Part shown: in pieces, positions 1-8,662 of the stretch
Numbering within the stretch: the stretch's first letter is position 1
How the letters are laid out: each line of letters starts with the position of its first letter
NCBI GenBank assembly: GCA_052034005.1
Contig: JBPOJB010000012.1
Location: 124,001 to 188,000 of the forward strand
Source of the DNA: JAAYDI01 sp052034005
GTDB taxonomy: Bacteria > Planctomycetota > Planctomycetia > Pirellulales > Pirellulaceae
Length of the DNA: 64,000 nucleotides
Reading direction: 5' to 3'
Notes under the pieces: generated by a model
Databases searched by the model: none
Seen by the model: only the letters and a program-made list of their open reading frames with translations
What the model was told of the DNA's origin: nothing
Made by a program: the position numbers and the translations under genes

Positions 1-130
1 CCGCCAGCTGAAACGCCACAACCTGCGCAGCTCGCGCAGCCTGGTGCCGATGCAGCTGGAGGACGGAACGCGAATCCTGGTGCCGGTCCAGGAGGTCGAC
101 ATTACGCGCGTGAGTGACACGTCCTACTGA
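1..130 (+). CDS. C-terminal end of an unidentified protein (5'-truncated)
   Basis: An open frame enters from the left edge of the window (first full codon at base 2) and stops at the TGA at 128-130. The 42 visible residues are rich in Arg and Val and end in VSDTSY. There is no recognisable domain, so no function is proposed. It lies 68 bp upstream of the PDZ-protein gene in the same direction and may belong to the same transcription unit. Confidence 0.5.
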   Translation, partial: RQLKRHNLRSSRSLVPMQLEDGTRILVPVQEVDITRVSDTSY

Positions 131-198
131 CCGCCAGTGGGGCCATTCGGGTGACACGAGGAAGCCAGACAGAAAGGTGAAAGGCAAAGGTGTTTGAC

Positions 199-1527
199 AT
201 GAAACAAGCGCTCAGGAAACCCGGGAGTCCGTTCGTACCGTTGGCGATGCTGCTGGCGACCGCGATGTGGGCCCGCGCGGACGAACCGACGACCGCGCCC
301 GCCACGCCCGCCCGGAAGACCATCGCCGTGACCCTGCAGGAGCAGCAGCCCGGAGCCAAGCCATCTGGCAGGATCGGCCAACGCCTTCAGAATGCGATCG
401 TGGTCCAAGCCAAAGACGCTCCGGACGGCAAGGCGTCCGCCACGATCACGTTGGATGTCGAGATGGTGAAGCCGGGCGAGTACTGGCTCGGCATCGTCTG
501 CACGCCGGTCGAAGATGAGCTGCTCAAGAAGCACCTGGGCATCGAACACGGCCTGGTCGTCAAAGAGATCGTGAAGGATTCGCCGGCCGCCCAGGCCGGA
601 CTGGAACCGCAGGACATCCTGATCCAGGTCGGCCAAGAGCCGCTGACCGACCTGAAGGTCCTGGTGGAGACAGTCGAGAAGACCCAGGAGAACCCGCTGA
701 CCCTGACATTGATCCGCGCGGGTCAGCGCCAGACGGTCGACGTGACGCCGGTCAAACGGCCTGCATCGTCGATTACCGTGATGACCGCGCCGGACAAGGA
801 GACGGTCGACGAATGGAGGCTGCTCCAGGATTCCCTGCACGGCCATTGGATGCCGCAGATCATCCAGGAGGAAGGCAGCGGTGGAGACGGCACGAAGATG
901 CTCTTCGTCATGCCCGGCTTCGTCCTCCCCGACCAGGCGACCGATTTCCCGAAGAACCTGGAAGTCACGATCCTCAAGAAGGGCGAGGCACCGGCCAAGA
1001 TCACGGTCAAACGGGATGATGAGCAATGGGAAGTCGACTCGAATTCGCTGGACCAGCTGCCCGACGACATCCGTCCGCATGTCCAACGGATGCTCGGTGG
1101 ACAGCTGAGCGTCTCCGTGGGTGGCGGCACGGTCAACTGGTCGTCCGCCTTCCCGCGACCGCTGGTGATGCCCAAAGTCGCGCCCGAGATCCTGAAGAAG
1201 TCCTTCAAAGTCGCGCCCGCCCTGCGCAGGGAGCTTCGCAGCCTGACCGCCAAGACCCCGGCGGAGGTGCGCGAGAAGATCGACGCGCAGCTCAAGGAAG
1301 TCCAGGAGCAGCTCGACCAGGCCCGCGCCGGCATCCCCGCTGACACGCTCGACCGGATCCAACAGGAACTCAAGGAACTCCGCGCTCAGCTCGAACAACT
1401 GCGCTCCGATCGTACCGAGAAGGCACCGCAGAACGCGGACGCCCCGACGGCCGCCGAGCCGAAGGAAGCGGAAGCCGACCGGCAGGTCGAGCCCGAGACG
1501 CCGGAGGACGGCCCGGGAGCGACCTGA
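199..1527 (+). CDS. Secreted PDZ-domain protein with C-terminal coiled coil
   Basis: A 442-residue exported protein. An N-terminal signal-like stretch (MKQALRKPG, then a hydrophobic run ending WARADEP) is followed by a PDZ domain at about residues 90-185, containing GLVVKEIVKDSPAAQAGL and the carboxylate-loop/GDxI-like element QDILIQVG. The last 100 residues (about 335-435) are Glu/Gln/Leu-rich with heptad spacing and should form a coiled coil. No protease domain is visible, so it probably acts as a periplasmic or surface scaffold or substrate-binding adaptor. ATG at 199 is preferred over the in-frame GTG at 190 because GCAAAGG lies 8 nt upstream and gives a cleaner signal peptide. Domain calls are confident; the cellular role is unknown. 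Confidence 0.75.
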   Translation: MKQALRKPGSPFVPLAMLLATAMWARADEPTTAPATPARKTIAVTLQEQQPGAKPSGRIGQRLQNAIVVQAKDAPDGKASATITLDVEMVKPGEYWLGIVCTPVEDELLKKHLGIEHGLVVKEIVKDSPAAQAGLEPQDILIQVGQEPLTDLKVLVETVEKTQENPLTLTLIRAGQRQTVDVTPVKRPASSITVMTAPDKETVDEWRLLQDSLHGHWMPQIIQEEGSGGDGTKMLFVMPGFVLPDQATDFPKNLEVTILKKGEAPAKITVKRDDEQWEVDSNSLDQLPDDIRPHVQRMLGGQLSVSVGGGTVNWSSAFPRPLVMPKVAPEILKKSFKVAPALRRELRSLTAKTPAEVREKIDAQLKEVQEQLDQARAGIPADTLDRIQQELKELRAQLEQLRSDRTEKAPQNADAPTAAEPKEAEADRQVEPETPEDGPGAT

Positions 1528-1575
1528 GGATCTCCAAGGTCGCGGCCGCCGGGCGTCCCGCGCCTCCGGCCCCCC

Positions 1576-2325
1576 TTACAACAGGCTCTCGAGCAGCAAT
1601 CGCATTTTGCGCAGTTCGCCAGTGTGGTCCACGCCGGGCAGTTCGTGCATCTGCACGCTCAGGGCGCGTGTGTACTGGGCCTTGCGCAGCTGGCCGATGA
1701 GCCGGCCGTATTCGATGTCGCCCTGCCCGACGCGGACCTGGAGCTGGTCTTTGGCCGAGTCGCGCAGGTGCACGTGATAGACATACTTCATCAGCTTGGT
1801 CAGGTTGCGCCGGGCATGCGCCCCGCACACGTAGTGGCTCGGGTCGAACGTCACGCCCAGCCCCTTCACGTTGTCGCAGAGGACGACGGCCGTGTCCGGA
1901 TCCTCCGTCAGGCAACCGATCGTCGTCTTCATGCCGACTCGCGCGCCTTCCAAGGCGGCCACGTCGACCAGACGCCGCAGCCGTTCCACTTCCTGGTTGA
2001 ATGGCGTGCCCAGCTCGCTCGACGGCATGGCGAGCGTCACGACTTTGGTCGCCTTGGCCAACCGGCAGACGGCGCGGAATTGCCGATAATAGTCGTCGCC
2101 CGCCGCCGTGATGTTCACCGAATAGGCCACCACGTTCAAGCGATGCGTTTCGCGACACATGGCGACCGCTCGATCGAAGTCCGCTTCGACTTCGGACGGA
2201 CGCAGCTGGATCCCCTCCTCATCGACAGCGATCTCGACGCTCGCGAACTCCAGGTCCACGAGTCGCCCGATAGCCTCGTGCAACGGCAAGTCCCGAAAAC
2301 AGTCCGTCGATGCTGCAACTAACAC
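1576..2325 (-). CDS. Sugar phosphate isomerase/epimerase family protein (AP-endonuclease-2-like TIM barrel)
   Basis: A 249-residue cytoplasmic TIM-barrel protein. It shows the family pattern: an early Glu in SVEIAVDEEG, the GARVGMKTTIG strand, the metal-ligand segment TFDPSHYVCG, VYHVHLRDS and a late MHELPG. Members bind a divalent metal and isomerise or epimerise sugars, inososes or sugar phosphates; the substrate cannot be read from sequence. The start is a GTG with AGGAGG 9 nt upstream. It converges on the PDZ gene, with a 48-bp gap, and diverges from sppA. Confidence 0.8.
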   Translation of the reverse strand: MLVAASTDCFRDLPLHEAIGRLVDLEFASVEIAVDEEGIQLRPSEVEADFDRAVAMCRETHRLNVVAYSVNITAAGDDYYRQFRAVCRLAKATKVVTLAMPSSELGTPFNQEVERLRRLVDVAALEGARVGMKTTIGCLTEDPDTAVVLCDNVKGLGVTFDPSHYVCGAHARRNLTKLMKYVYHVHLRDSAKDQLQVRVGQGDIEYGRLIGQLRKAQYTRALSVQMHELPGVDHTGELRKMRLLLESLL

Positions 2326-2397
2326 TGCCTCACTCCTCCTGCAGAAGCATGCTCACGGCGGGTTTCAAGCGTCCATAGCTTAGCGAGTCCGGCCCGC

Positions 2398-2403
2398 TAT
2401 AAT
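2398..2403 (+). promoter_or_regulatory. Candidate -10 element for sppA
   Basis: A perfect TATAAT sits 43 nt before the sppA ATG, in the 120-bp divergent gap. No good -35 hexamer lies 16-18 nt upstream, so this is a suggestion based on the -10 alone. Confidence 0.3.
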
Positions 2404-2445
2404 CAACGGGTATCGGTCACTACCTGTCACCTGGGAGCATGCGCC

Positions 2446-3597
2446 ATGAACGACACGAACGACGCCTCGTCAGCACCGCGACCCGCACCCTCGCCCGGTC
2501 GCGAACCATCGGCCGCGGCGGAGCCCGCCCGCATGCCGCCGTTGCCCGCCGGACCGATCGTCTGGGCGCAGCCCGCTCGGCCGCGACGCCGGCTCCTCGC
2601 CTGGATCGGCTGGCTGGGATTTCTCGCCTGCGGCGTGATGCTGGCGAGCCAGTGGTCGGCGCGCCGCGACTACTTCGACCGGTCGCACGGGATTCGCGAA
2701 CGGTTCCATTCCGGCGCCGAACTGGGCACCGACAAAGTGGCCGTGATCTCCGTGCGCGGCATCATCATGGAGGGAGACGGGTTCGTGAAACGGCAGATCG
2801 ACCGGGTGCGGGACGACCCGCGCGTTAAAGCGGTCGTGGTCCGCGTCGACTCGCCGGGCGGGACGGTCACCGGCTCGGATTACATCCATCACCATCTGAA
2901 GAAACTGCGCGAGGAGCGTCACCTGCCGCTGGTGGTGAGCATGGGGAGTATCGCCACGAGCGGCGGCTACTATGTGTCGATGGCCGTCGGCGACCAGGAG
3001 AAATCGATCTTCGCCGAACACACGACCACTACCGGATCGATCGGCGTCGTTCTGCCCCACTACGACCTGAGCGGGCTGCTGGCGCGCTTCGACGTCCGCG
3101 AGGACTCCATCAGCAGCCATCCGCGCAAGCAACTGCTGAGCATGACCCGCACGATGTCGCCCGAGGACCGCACGCTCGTGCAGGGATACGTCGACGAGTC
3201 GTTCCAGCGCTTCAAGGAGATCGTCAAGTCCGGCCGGCCGCGCCTGCGGGAGGCGAACCCCGACCAGCGCCTGCTGGATCGACCCGGCGGGCGCGACCTG
3301 GCCACCGGCGAACTTTTCACGGCCACGCAGGCCCGCCAGTTCGGCCTGGTCGATGAGATCGGCTTCATCGAAGACGCGATCGCCCGCGCCGTCGAACTGG
3401 CCGGCTTGGATGCCGACAACGTGCGGGTCGTCGAGTTTGAACGTCCCGTGTCGCTGGCTAACCTGGTGGGCATGGCCGAGGCGTCGGATCGCAGCGGGAA
3501 CCTGGAGACCCTGCTGGAACTCAGTACGCCGCGCGCCTACTACCTGACCAGCTCCTGGCTACCCTTGGCGACCGGCCGTCTGGAACAACAACAGTAG
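2446..3597 (+). CDS. sppA: Signal peptide peptidase SppA (S49 family serine protease)
   Basis: A 383-residue membrane-anchored S49 protease that degrades cleaved signal peptides at the inner membrane. A proline-rich cytoplasmic segment is followed by one membrane helix (about residues 50-70) and a single S49 catalytic domain. VDSPGGTVTGSD (about 135-145) forms the oxyanion region. The nucleophile is Ser172 in SIATSGGYYVS, and Lys228 in HPRKQLL is the likely catalytic lysine about 55 residues later, the spacing seen in half-length SppA enzymes. The length fits the short, Bacillus-type SppA rather than the two-domain E. coli form. The ATG at 2446 has a GGGAG-like ribosome site. It converges on the secreted-protein gene at 3627. 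Confidence 0.9.
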   Translation: MNDTNDASSAPRPAPSPGREPSAAAEPARMPPLPAGPIVWAQPARPRRRLLAWIGWLGFLACGVMLASQWSARRDYFDRSHGIRERFHSGAELGTDKVAVISVRGIIMEGDGFVKRQIDRVRDDPRVKAVVVRVDSPGGTVTGSDYIHHHLKKLREERHLPLVVSMGSIATSGGYYVSMAVGDQEKSIFAEHTTTTGSIGVVLPHYDLSGLLARFDVREDSISSHPRKQLLSMTRTMSPEDRTLVQGYVDESFQRFKEIVKSGRPRLREANPDQRLLDRPGGRDLATGELFTATQARQFGLVDEIGFIEDAIARAVELAGLDADNVRVVEFERPVSLANLVGMAEASDRSGNLETLLELSTPRAYYLTSSWLPLATGRLEQQQ

Positions 3598-3617
3598 GCG
3601 GGATCGGTTTCCCGCCT
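3596..3617. terminator. Hairpin between convergent genes
   Basis: A perfect 8-bp inverted repeat, AGGCGGGA / TCCCGCCT, with a 6-nt loop overlaps the sppA stop codon. Read on the minus strand it is followed by ACTGTTGTTGTT, a moderately T-rich tract, so it suits termination of the minus-strand gene at 3627 best. It may act in both directions. Confidence 0.5.
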
Positions 3618-3626
3618 GCCGCGCCC

Positions 3627-4799
3627 TTACCGGCCGGGGTCGCCCGGGACGCGGGCCGGCGCGCCGGCGGGCCCCGGCCCGTCCGCAGGCGCTTCCCGAG
3701 GCTCGGGCGGCAGCGGCCCGGGAGGTCCCCAAGGGCCCGGCCCGCCCGGCAATGGGCTGCCGAATCCGGGCGTCCCTTCCGGCCCCGGCAGGCGACCGCC
3801 GCCGCGGGGCCCCCACGGGAACAGCCGGCCGCGATCCGCGCCGTAGCGGTGTTGGTAGAACAGGATCCGCAGGTCCCGGTACATCTGTTCGACGGGCAGG
3901 CTCTCGAGCCGGGCGCGCTCGTCGTCGCTCAGGGACTTCTGCGCGAACTCGTGCAGCTCCTCGATGCTCGGGCTGATGCGACGCCGGCTCAGGACGGCTG
4001 CGCCGATCCACCAGCGGATGATCCGCGAGCGGGCTTCGTCACTACCGGCCTGATCCAGCACTTCCCGCGCGTGCTTGGAAACGCGCGCCTCGAGCTGACG
4101 CTCTTCTTCCCGGGAAGGCCGTGGCAGGTCGGGCGACATGCTCTGGACGTAGAGCCAGCCCAGCTGCACGTGGTCCCGCTGGTGATCATAGGTCTTCTTC
4201 AAGTGACCGAAGGGCGGATCGGGGAGCCTGTCCAGGATCTCCTGGGCGTGTTTCTCGAGGAACGCATGGAACCAATCGTGGATGACCTCCAGGTCGCGCG
4301 GGCTCATCTGGAACCCGCTGGCCATCGCCCGGACGCGCCGGGCATCCTGAGCGCGGACCAATTCCCTGATCTTCTCGATGCGCTGGTCGGCGGGCAGGCT
4401 GAGGATCTTGGCCTGTTCGGGCGCTGTGAGCATGCTCAGCCAATCGTAATAGCGTTGGAGGACCTGCTGCAGTTGCGCCGCGTCCGGGTCGCGCGACAAC
4501 TGGTCATGGATCTCGCGCAGACGCTGTTGTTCTTCGGGCGGCAGGGCGGTGAACCGGTCCTTCTTCTGCAGCAGGACCATCTTCTCCGCGTCCGACATCC
4601 GCGCCAGGCGTTCGGCGCGCTGCTGCAGGGTCTCGTCGGCACAGGCCGGCACGGCACAACCGAGGATGGCCGCGGCGCCCGCCACGAGCGGGGCGACGCG
4701 GGTGATCCAGCGGCGCGACGCCGGTCCCGCCTGCCGTCTCGGCGCGACAGGGGTCCCGCGCCGGCGGCCGGCGCCGTTCCTGCGCGGCTCAGGGTACAT
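3627..4799 (-). CDS. Secreted helical protein of the sigma/anti-sigma operon, with Gly/Pro-rich tail
   Basis: A 390-residue protein of unknown function. An Arg-rich N-terminus precedes a hydrophobic export segment (LVAGAAAILGCAVPACADE). The body (about 50-330) is highly charged and helical, resembling heavy-metal-resistance/DUF3106-type periplasmic proteins (LPPEEQQRLREIHDQL). The last 60 residues are almost wholly Gly, Pro and Arg. It overlaps the anti-sigma gene by 11 nt. Two tandem ATGs (4802 and 4799) follow GAGGAGG; the second has the better 6-nt spacing and was chosen. The context suggests an envelope-stress sensor or effector working with the anti-sigma factor, which is inference. Confidence 0.65.
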   Translation of the reverse strand: MYPEPRRNGAGRRRGTPVAPRRQAGPASRRWITRVAPLVAGAAAILGCAVPACADETLQQRAERLARMSDAEKMVLLQKKDRFTALPPEEQQRLREIHDQLSRDPDAAQLQQVLQRYYDWLSMLTAPEQAKILSLPADQRIEKIRELVRAQDARRVRAMASGFQMSPRDLEVIHDWFHAFLEKHAQEILDRLPDPPFGHLKKTYDHQRDHVQLGWLYVQSMSPDLPRPSREEERQLEARVSKHAREVLDQAGSDEARSRIIRWWIGAAVLSRRRISPSIEELHEFAQKSLSDDERARLESLPVEQMYRDLRILFYQHRYGADRGRLFPWGPRGGGRLPGPEGTPGFGSPLPGGPGPWGPPGPLPPEPREAPADGPGPAGAPARVPGDPGR

Positions 4800-5295
4800 C
4801 ATCGGCCTCCTCGTCGAACAACCCGGTCTCTGCCAGCTGCTTGAGGAATTTGACGCTGTCCGCGACCTCGTAGAGCTCGATGTTCTCGATCACCGGGAGG
4901 TCGCGCGTCAGTTGGGTATTCGGACGCGCCAAGTAGGCGTGGCAGGCCATGTAGCTGGCCACGGCGGCGATCACGGTGCCGGCGCCGGCGACGCACCACA
5001 GCAGCCGTTCGCGCCGGCGCGTGTGTCCTCGGGCTGCGGTCAGTTCCCGTGCGGCGGAGAGCGCCACGATCTCGACGGTCGCCTGGGTGAACGAGTCGCT
5101 GACGTCCGCGCGCGGGAGTTCGTCCAGCATGTCCCAGGCGCGTTGCAGTTGCTGCAATTCGCGCCGATACTCCGCGTCCTCCGCCAGCCGCCGCTCGACC
5201 TCTCGGGACGCCTCCCCGTCCAGCTCGCCGTCCAGGTAGGCGACCAGCTGTTCGTAGGCTCCGCGCGGCGTGCTGCTCGATTCGAACTCACTCAT
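4789..5295 (-). CDS. Membrane-bound anti-sigma factor
   Basis: A 168-residue single-pass membrane protein. The N-terminal about 60 residues (YEQLVAYLDGELDG, EVERRLAEDAEYRREL) match the anti-sigma domain that clamps an ECF sigma factor. One membrane helix (about 100-122, LLWCVAGAGTVIAAVASYMA) is followed by a short periplasmic tail. The zinc-binding HxxxCxxC of classical ZAS-type anti-sigma factors is absent. The ATG at 5295 overlaps the sigma stop codon (ATGAGTGA), the usual translational coupling for sigma/anti-sigma pairs. An upstream in-frame start at 5319 is less likely. Confidence 0.85.
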   Translation of the reverse strand: MSEFESSSTPRGAYEQLVAYLDGELDGEASREVERRLAEDAEYRRELQQLQRAWDMLDELPRADVSDSFTQATVEIVALSAARELTAARGHTRRRERLLWCVAGAGTVIAAVASYMACHAYLARPNTQLTRDLPVIENIELYEVADSVKFLKQLAETGLFDEEADDVP

Positions 5296-5938
5296 CGGGC
5301 TGATCTTCCCGCAGTGCACCTTCGGTCATGTAGGGCTCCAAGGCCACACGCAAGTTCTCGCGCGCTCGCGACAGCAGCGACTTGACCGCCTGGATGGTCA
5401 GGTCCATCGCTTGTCCGATGTCGGCATAGCTCATACCTTCGAATTTGGACAACATCAGCGCCATCCTCTGCCGCTGGCCCAAACCCTGGATCGCCTGCCG
5501 GACAACTTGAGCCCGCTCGCGATGGTCCAGCTGGCGCGTCGGCATCAGGCCGCTGGCGGCCAGCGCCATCTGCTCGAGCGGCATGGCCTGTGAGTCGTCG
5601 TCACTCCGCGAAGCAAGACTCACTTCCCGGCGGCGCGCCTGGGACCGCAGCGCATTGCTCGCCACGTTGTTCGCGATGGTGAACAACCAGGTCGAGAACT
5701 TCGCGCCCGGCTGATAAGTCTTCCGGGCGCGGAAGACCCGCAGGAACACCTCCTGCGTCAGGTCCTCGGCCACGTCCCGGCGGCGGACCAGCTGTTCCAG
5801 AACCGTGACCAATCGACCCTGGTACCGCAACACCAGCTCCTCGAACGCTGCCGCGTTGTCGGCGCGCACCTGCAACATCAGCCGCACGTCCGGATCACGC
5901 AGCTCATAGTTCGGAGCGGTCGTATCGCTGAGGGCCAA
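5288..5938 (-). CDS. ECF-family RNA polymerase sigma factor
   Basis: A 216-residue sigma-70 family factor with only regions 2 and 4. Region 2 is at about 35-105 (DVAEDLTQEVFLRVFRA, then FSTWLFTIANNVASN for promoter melting and -10 recognition). Region 4 is at about 150-200 (LGQRQRMALML, GMSYADIGQAM, helix-turn-helix AVKSLLSRARENLR). The start is a TTG at 5938 with GAGGA about 7 nt upstream, a weak codon that would hold expression down. It is the first gene of a three-gene unit with the anti-sigma factor and the secreted protein. Confidence 0.92.
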   Translation of the reverse strand: MALSDTTAPNYELRDPDVRLMLQVRADNAAAFEELVLRYQGRLVTVLEQLVRRRDVAEDLTQEVFLRVFRARKTYQPGAKFSTWLFTIANNVASNALRSQARRREVSLASRSDDDSQAMPLEQMALAASGLMPTRQLDHRERAQVVRQAIQGLGQRQRMALMLSKFEGMSYADIGQAMDLTIQAVKSLLSRARENLRVALEPYMTEGALREDQPDE

Positions 5939-6120
5939 TCGTCGTTCCTCGCCCTACCTGCTTGCTGGCACCAATCCCTCTATTCTAGGCACCCACCGGC
6001 GGCACACCATGCCTCGCGAACGTCCAAGCACCAACCGCTGCAACCGGTTCTCTACCATGAAACCCCGGGCCGAGCATCCCGGACCGCCGGCCGCCCGCGG
6101 TGAGGTCGGTTTCCCGCCCT

Positions 6121-7185
6121 TCACTGCGGCTCCGCGCCCTCCCCCCCCGCCTCCCGGCGGCGCAGCTGCCCGCAGGCCGCATCGATCGCGTCCCCCTTCT
6201 TCTGGCGGAATTGGATCTGGACGCCCCTCTGCTCCAGCACTTCGCGAAATCGGCGCAACGACGCCTGATCAGGCGTCCGGTAGGGCAGCCCCGGCACCGG
6301 GTTGTAGGGTATCACGTTCAGCAGCGCGGGGCGACCCCGCAGCAGTCGCGCCAGGTCCAGTGCGTGGGCCGGCTGGTCATTGACGCCCGCGAGCAGGACA
6401 TACTCGTAGGTGAGTCGTCGCCCGGACCGCTCGAAATACTCGTCGGCCGCCGCCAGGACATCCTGCAGGCGGATGCGCGCGGCGGACGGCACCAACCGGC
6501 TTCGCAGCGCGTCCTGGGCGGCATGCAGCGACACGGCCAGGTGATAATGGTGCGGGTGACGCGCCAACCGGCGGATGGCGGCCGGGAGCCCTACGGTGGA
6601 GATCGTGATGCGGCGCGTCCCGATGCCGAACGTGTCCGGGCGGCGCGCGAAATCGAGTGCCGGCAGGAGCCGATCCAGGTTCGCCAGCGGCTCGCCCATC
6701 CCCATCACGACGATGTGGCTGAACCGGTCCGTCGGCGGCAACAACCGCTGCAGCCGCGCCATCTGCTCCACGATCTCGCAGGCCGTCAGGTTGCGCTGGA
6801 CGCCCTGCAGACCGCTCGCACAGAAGACACAGCCCATCGCGCAGCCGACTTGCGTGCTGATGCAGATCGACCACCGCCGGCGGCCGGGCAACAAGACGCA
6901 CTCGATGCGGCCGCCGTCCGACAGCTCGAGCAGCAGCTTCTGTGTGCCGTCGGCCGCGCGACGCTCTGCGGCGACGCGCGTAGTCCACAGCGCCAACGAC
7001 TCACCCAGTTCCGTCCGCAGCCGCTTCGGCAGGCTCGTCATCTCGTCCCAACGGGACACGCGGCGGTGGTAGAGTTCGTGCCGGATCTGCTCCGCGCGGT
7101 ACGCCGCCTGGCCCCGCGCCGCCAGCCACGCGGCCAGCGCATCCACGCTGGGTTCGAATATGCCGGTCATGGTCGCCGCGCACAT
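6121..7185 (-). CDS. rlmN: Dual-specificity rRNA/tRNA adenine-C2 methyltransferase RlmN
   Basis: A 354-residue radical-SAM enzyme that methylates C2 of A2503 in 23S rRNA and A37 of some tRNAs. The [4Fe-4S] ligands are Cys115, Cys119 and Cys122 (CAMGCVFC). The SAM-binding GMGEPL follows, and the C-terminal acceptor cysteine is Cys338 in GDAIDAACGQL. Length and motif order are normal for RlmN; the DAACGQL tail separates it from Cfr. Of several nearby starts, ATG at 7185 has GGGAGG 7 nt upstream. It follows the deoxyribosyltransferase-like gene by about 30 bp and is probably co-transcribed with it. Confidence 0.95.
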   Translation of the reverse strand: MCAATMTGIFEPSVDALAAWLAARGQAAYRAEQIRHELYHRRVSRWDEMTSLPKRLRTELGESLALWTTRVAAERRAADGTQKLLLELSDGGRIECVLLPGRRRWSICISTQVGCAMGCVFCASGLQGVQRNLTACEIVEQMARLQRLLPPTDRFSHIVVMGMGEPLANLDRLLPALDFARRPDTFGIGTRRITISTVGLPAAIRRLARHPHHYHLAVSLHAAQDALRSRLVPSAARIRLQDVLAAADEYFERSGRRLTYEYVLLAGVNDQPAHALDLARLLRGRPALLNVIPYNPVPGLPYRTPDQASLRRFREVLEQRGVQIQFRQKKGDAIDAACGQLRRREAGGEGAEPQ

Positions 7186-7215
7186 CACACGCCCTCCCCG
7201 CCCGGACGCCCGACA

Positions 7216-7656
7216 TCACCCCGGGACGCTCGGGAAACCGGGCGTCGCCTGCAGGTGACCGGAGGTCAGAGCCGTCTCGAACGCCTCCAGGTCCGGATAC
7301 ACGCGGTGACTGCAGAACCGAACCACCCAGTTGTGCACCAGCGGACTGACGGCCACCACGAACCGGCCATGCCGATGCGCCTCCCACATCTCGATGGCCG
7401 TGCCCATGGATGCCTCCGGAACGAACGCGATCACGACATCCACGGTCCGGCACATCGCGTTGTGCCGCTCGAATACCTCTCGGCCCCGCACATCGTCATA
7501 GCCGAGCGAATCCTGGTGGTCGGCCAGTGGATCGTAGACTTCCGCGGCCGGGAAGTGGTCCGCCAGCAGCCGCTTGAGCCGCGCGCGGTATCCTTGGTGG
7601 TGCAGCACGTCGTCCACGTGCGAACCCTGCATGATGCCTGCCAGAAAGAACCGCAT
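7216..7656 (-). CDS. Nucleoside 2-deoxyribosyltransferase-like protein
   Basis: A 146-residue cytoplasmic protein with the Rossmann-like fold of the deoxyribosyltransferase family. The first strand and loop is MRFFLAGIMQGS, followed by VYDPLAD, DVVIAFVPEASMGTAIEMWEAH (with the family Glu) and VVAVSPL. Relatives move deoxyribose between bases or hydrolyse nucleotide glycosidic bonds; which applies here is unknown. ATG at 7656 was chosen because the longer open frame upstream has no family similarity. Confidence 0.75.
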   Translation of the reverse strand: MRFFLAGIMQGSHVDDVLHHQGYRARLKRLLADHFPAAEVYDPLADHQDSLGYDDVRGREVFERHNAMCRTVDVVIAFVPEASMGTAIEMWEAHRHGRFVVAVSPLVHNWVVRFCSHRVYPDLEAFETALTSGHLQATPGFPSVPG

Positions 7657-7786
7657 GCCACCGTCCCCCGCCAACCGCGCGGACCTGCCGCTAAGACTAG
7701 CAGAAATCGGCCGGGAGACCGAGTGGCGGCGCGGGGCCTTCCGGCGCCGCGCGCTGCCGGCCTGCCACCCTGCGGCGGTCACCCCA

Positions 7787-7792
7787 TATAAT
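7787..7792 (+). promoter_or_regulatory. Candidate -10 element for the M50 protease gene
   Basis: A perfect TATAAT lies in the 214-bp divergent gap, about 80 nt before the ATG at 7871. The best -35-like hexamer (CTGCCA) is 19 nt upstream, which is slightly long. Confidence 0.3.
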
Positions 7793-7870
7793 CTCCATAG
7801 TCCCGCCGACCCGTGAGCTGCCGCGGGACGTGTGCCAATGACGAGGGTCCCAGCTGGAAAGTGACGACCG

Positions 7871-8662
7871 ATGCTGTCGATCGAGCCGCCGTCCACGGCC
7901 TACGACCTGCATTTCCGAATCGCCGGTATTCCGGTCCGCGTGCACCCGCTGTTCTGGTTGGCCGCGTTGATCCTCGGCGCGTCCGGTCAAGGCACCGCGA
8001 CCTCCCAGGCGGGCATGCAGCTGCTGATCTGGACGGGCGTGCTGTTCGTGTCCATCCTGGTACACGAGCTGGGGCATGCGTTGGTCATCCGCTATTTCGG
8101 TCAGTCTCCCCGGATCGTCCTGTACCTGATGGGCGGCCTGGCGATCACGGACCCGGGTGCGCGTTGGGGCATGCGTGCGGCGGGACGGCGCACGGCGCAG
8201 CAACAGATCGTGATCAGCCTGGCGGGGCCGTCGGCCGGTTTCCTGCTGGCCAGCCTCACCGCCGCGCTGCTGGTGGCCCAGGGCGGCGAATTCCGGCTCG
8301 AGCTCTCCAACCTGCCCTTCTTCTACCAGGCGGTCTTCCCCGAGGCGATGGCCATGCCGATGGTGATCGCGATTCACGGGCTGCTGTTTATCAACATCTT
8401 CTGGGGACTGGTCAACCTGCTGCCGGTGCTGCCCTTGGATGGCGGGCAAGTGGCGCGCTCGTTATTCGAACTGGCGGACCCCGGCAACGGCCTGGTGCGG
8501 TGCTTGTGGTTGTCGGTCCTCACCGGGGCCGTCGTGGCGGTGGCCGGTTGGGCCATGTTGCACAGCGTCTTCATGGCCCTGCTGTTCGCGTCGCTGGCCG
8601 CCTCGAATTTCATGACGCTCCAGCAGATCAGCGGCGGCGGTTCGGGAGGCTCACCGTGGTGA
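7871..8662 (+). CDS. Site-2-protease family (M50) membrane metalloprotease
   Basis: A 263-residue integral membrane zinc protease. The zinc-binding HExxH is in LVHELGHALVIRYF (about residue 64). The second metal-ligand motif, with the typical Asn-Pro and Asp, is NLLPVLPLDGGQ (about 183-194). There are four to six hydrophobic segments and no PDZ insertion, like the compact SpoIVFB/Rv-type M50B proteases. Such enzymes cleave membrane-bound regulators such as anti-sigma factors; no substrate is evident here. Its stop overlaps the following gene by 7 nt. Confidence 0.85.
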   Translation: MLSIEPPSTAYDLHFRIAGIPVRVHPLFWLAALILGASGQGTATSQAGMQLLIWTGVLFVSILVHELGHALVIRYFGQSPRIVLYLMGGLAITDPGARWGMRAAGRRTAQQQIVISLAGPSAGFLLASLTAALLVAQGGEFRLELSNLPFFYQAVFPEAMAMPMVIAIHGLLFINIFWGLVNLLPVLPLDGGQVARSLFELADPGNGLVRCLWLSVLTGAVVAVAGWAMLHSVFMALLFASLAASNFMTLQQISGGGSGGSPW

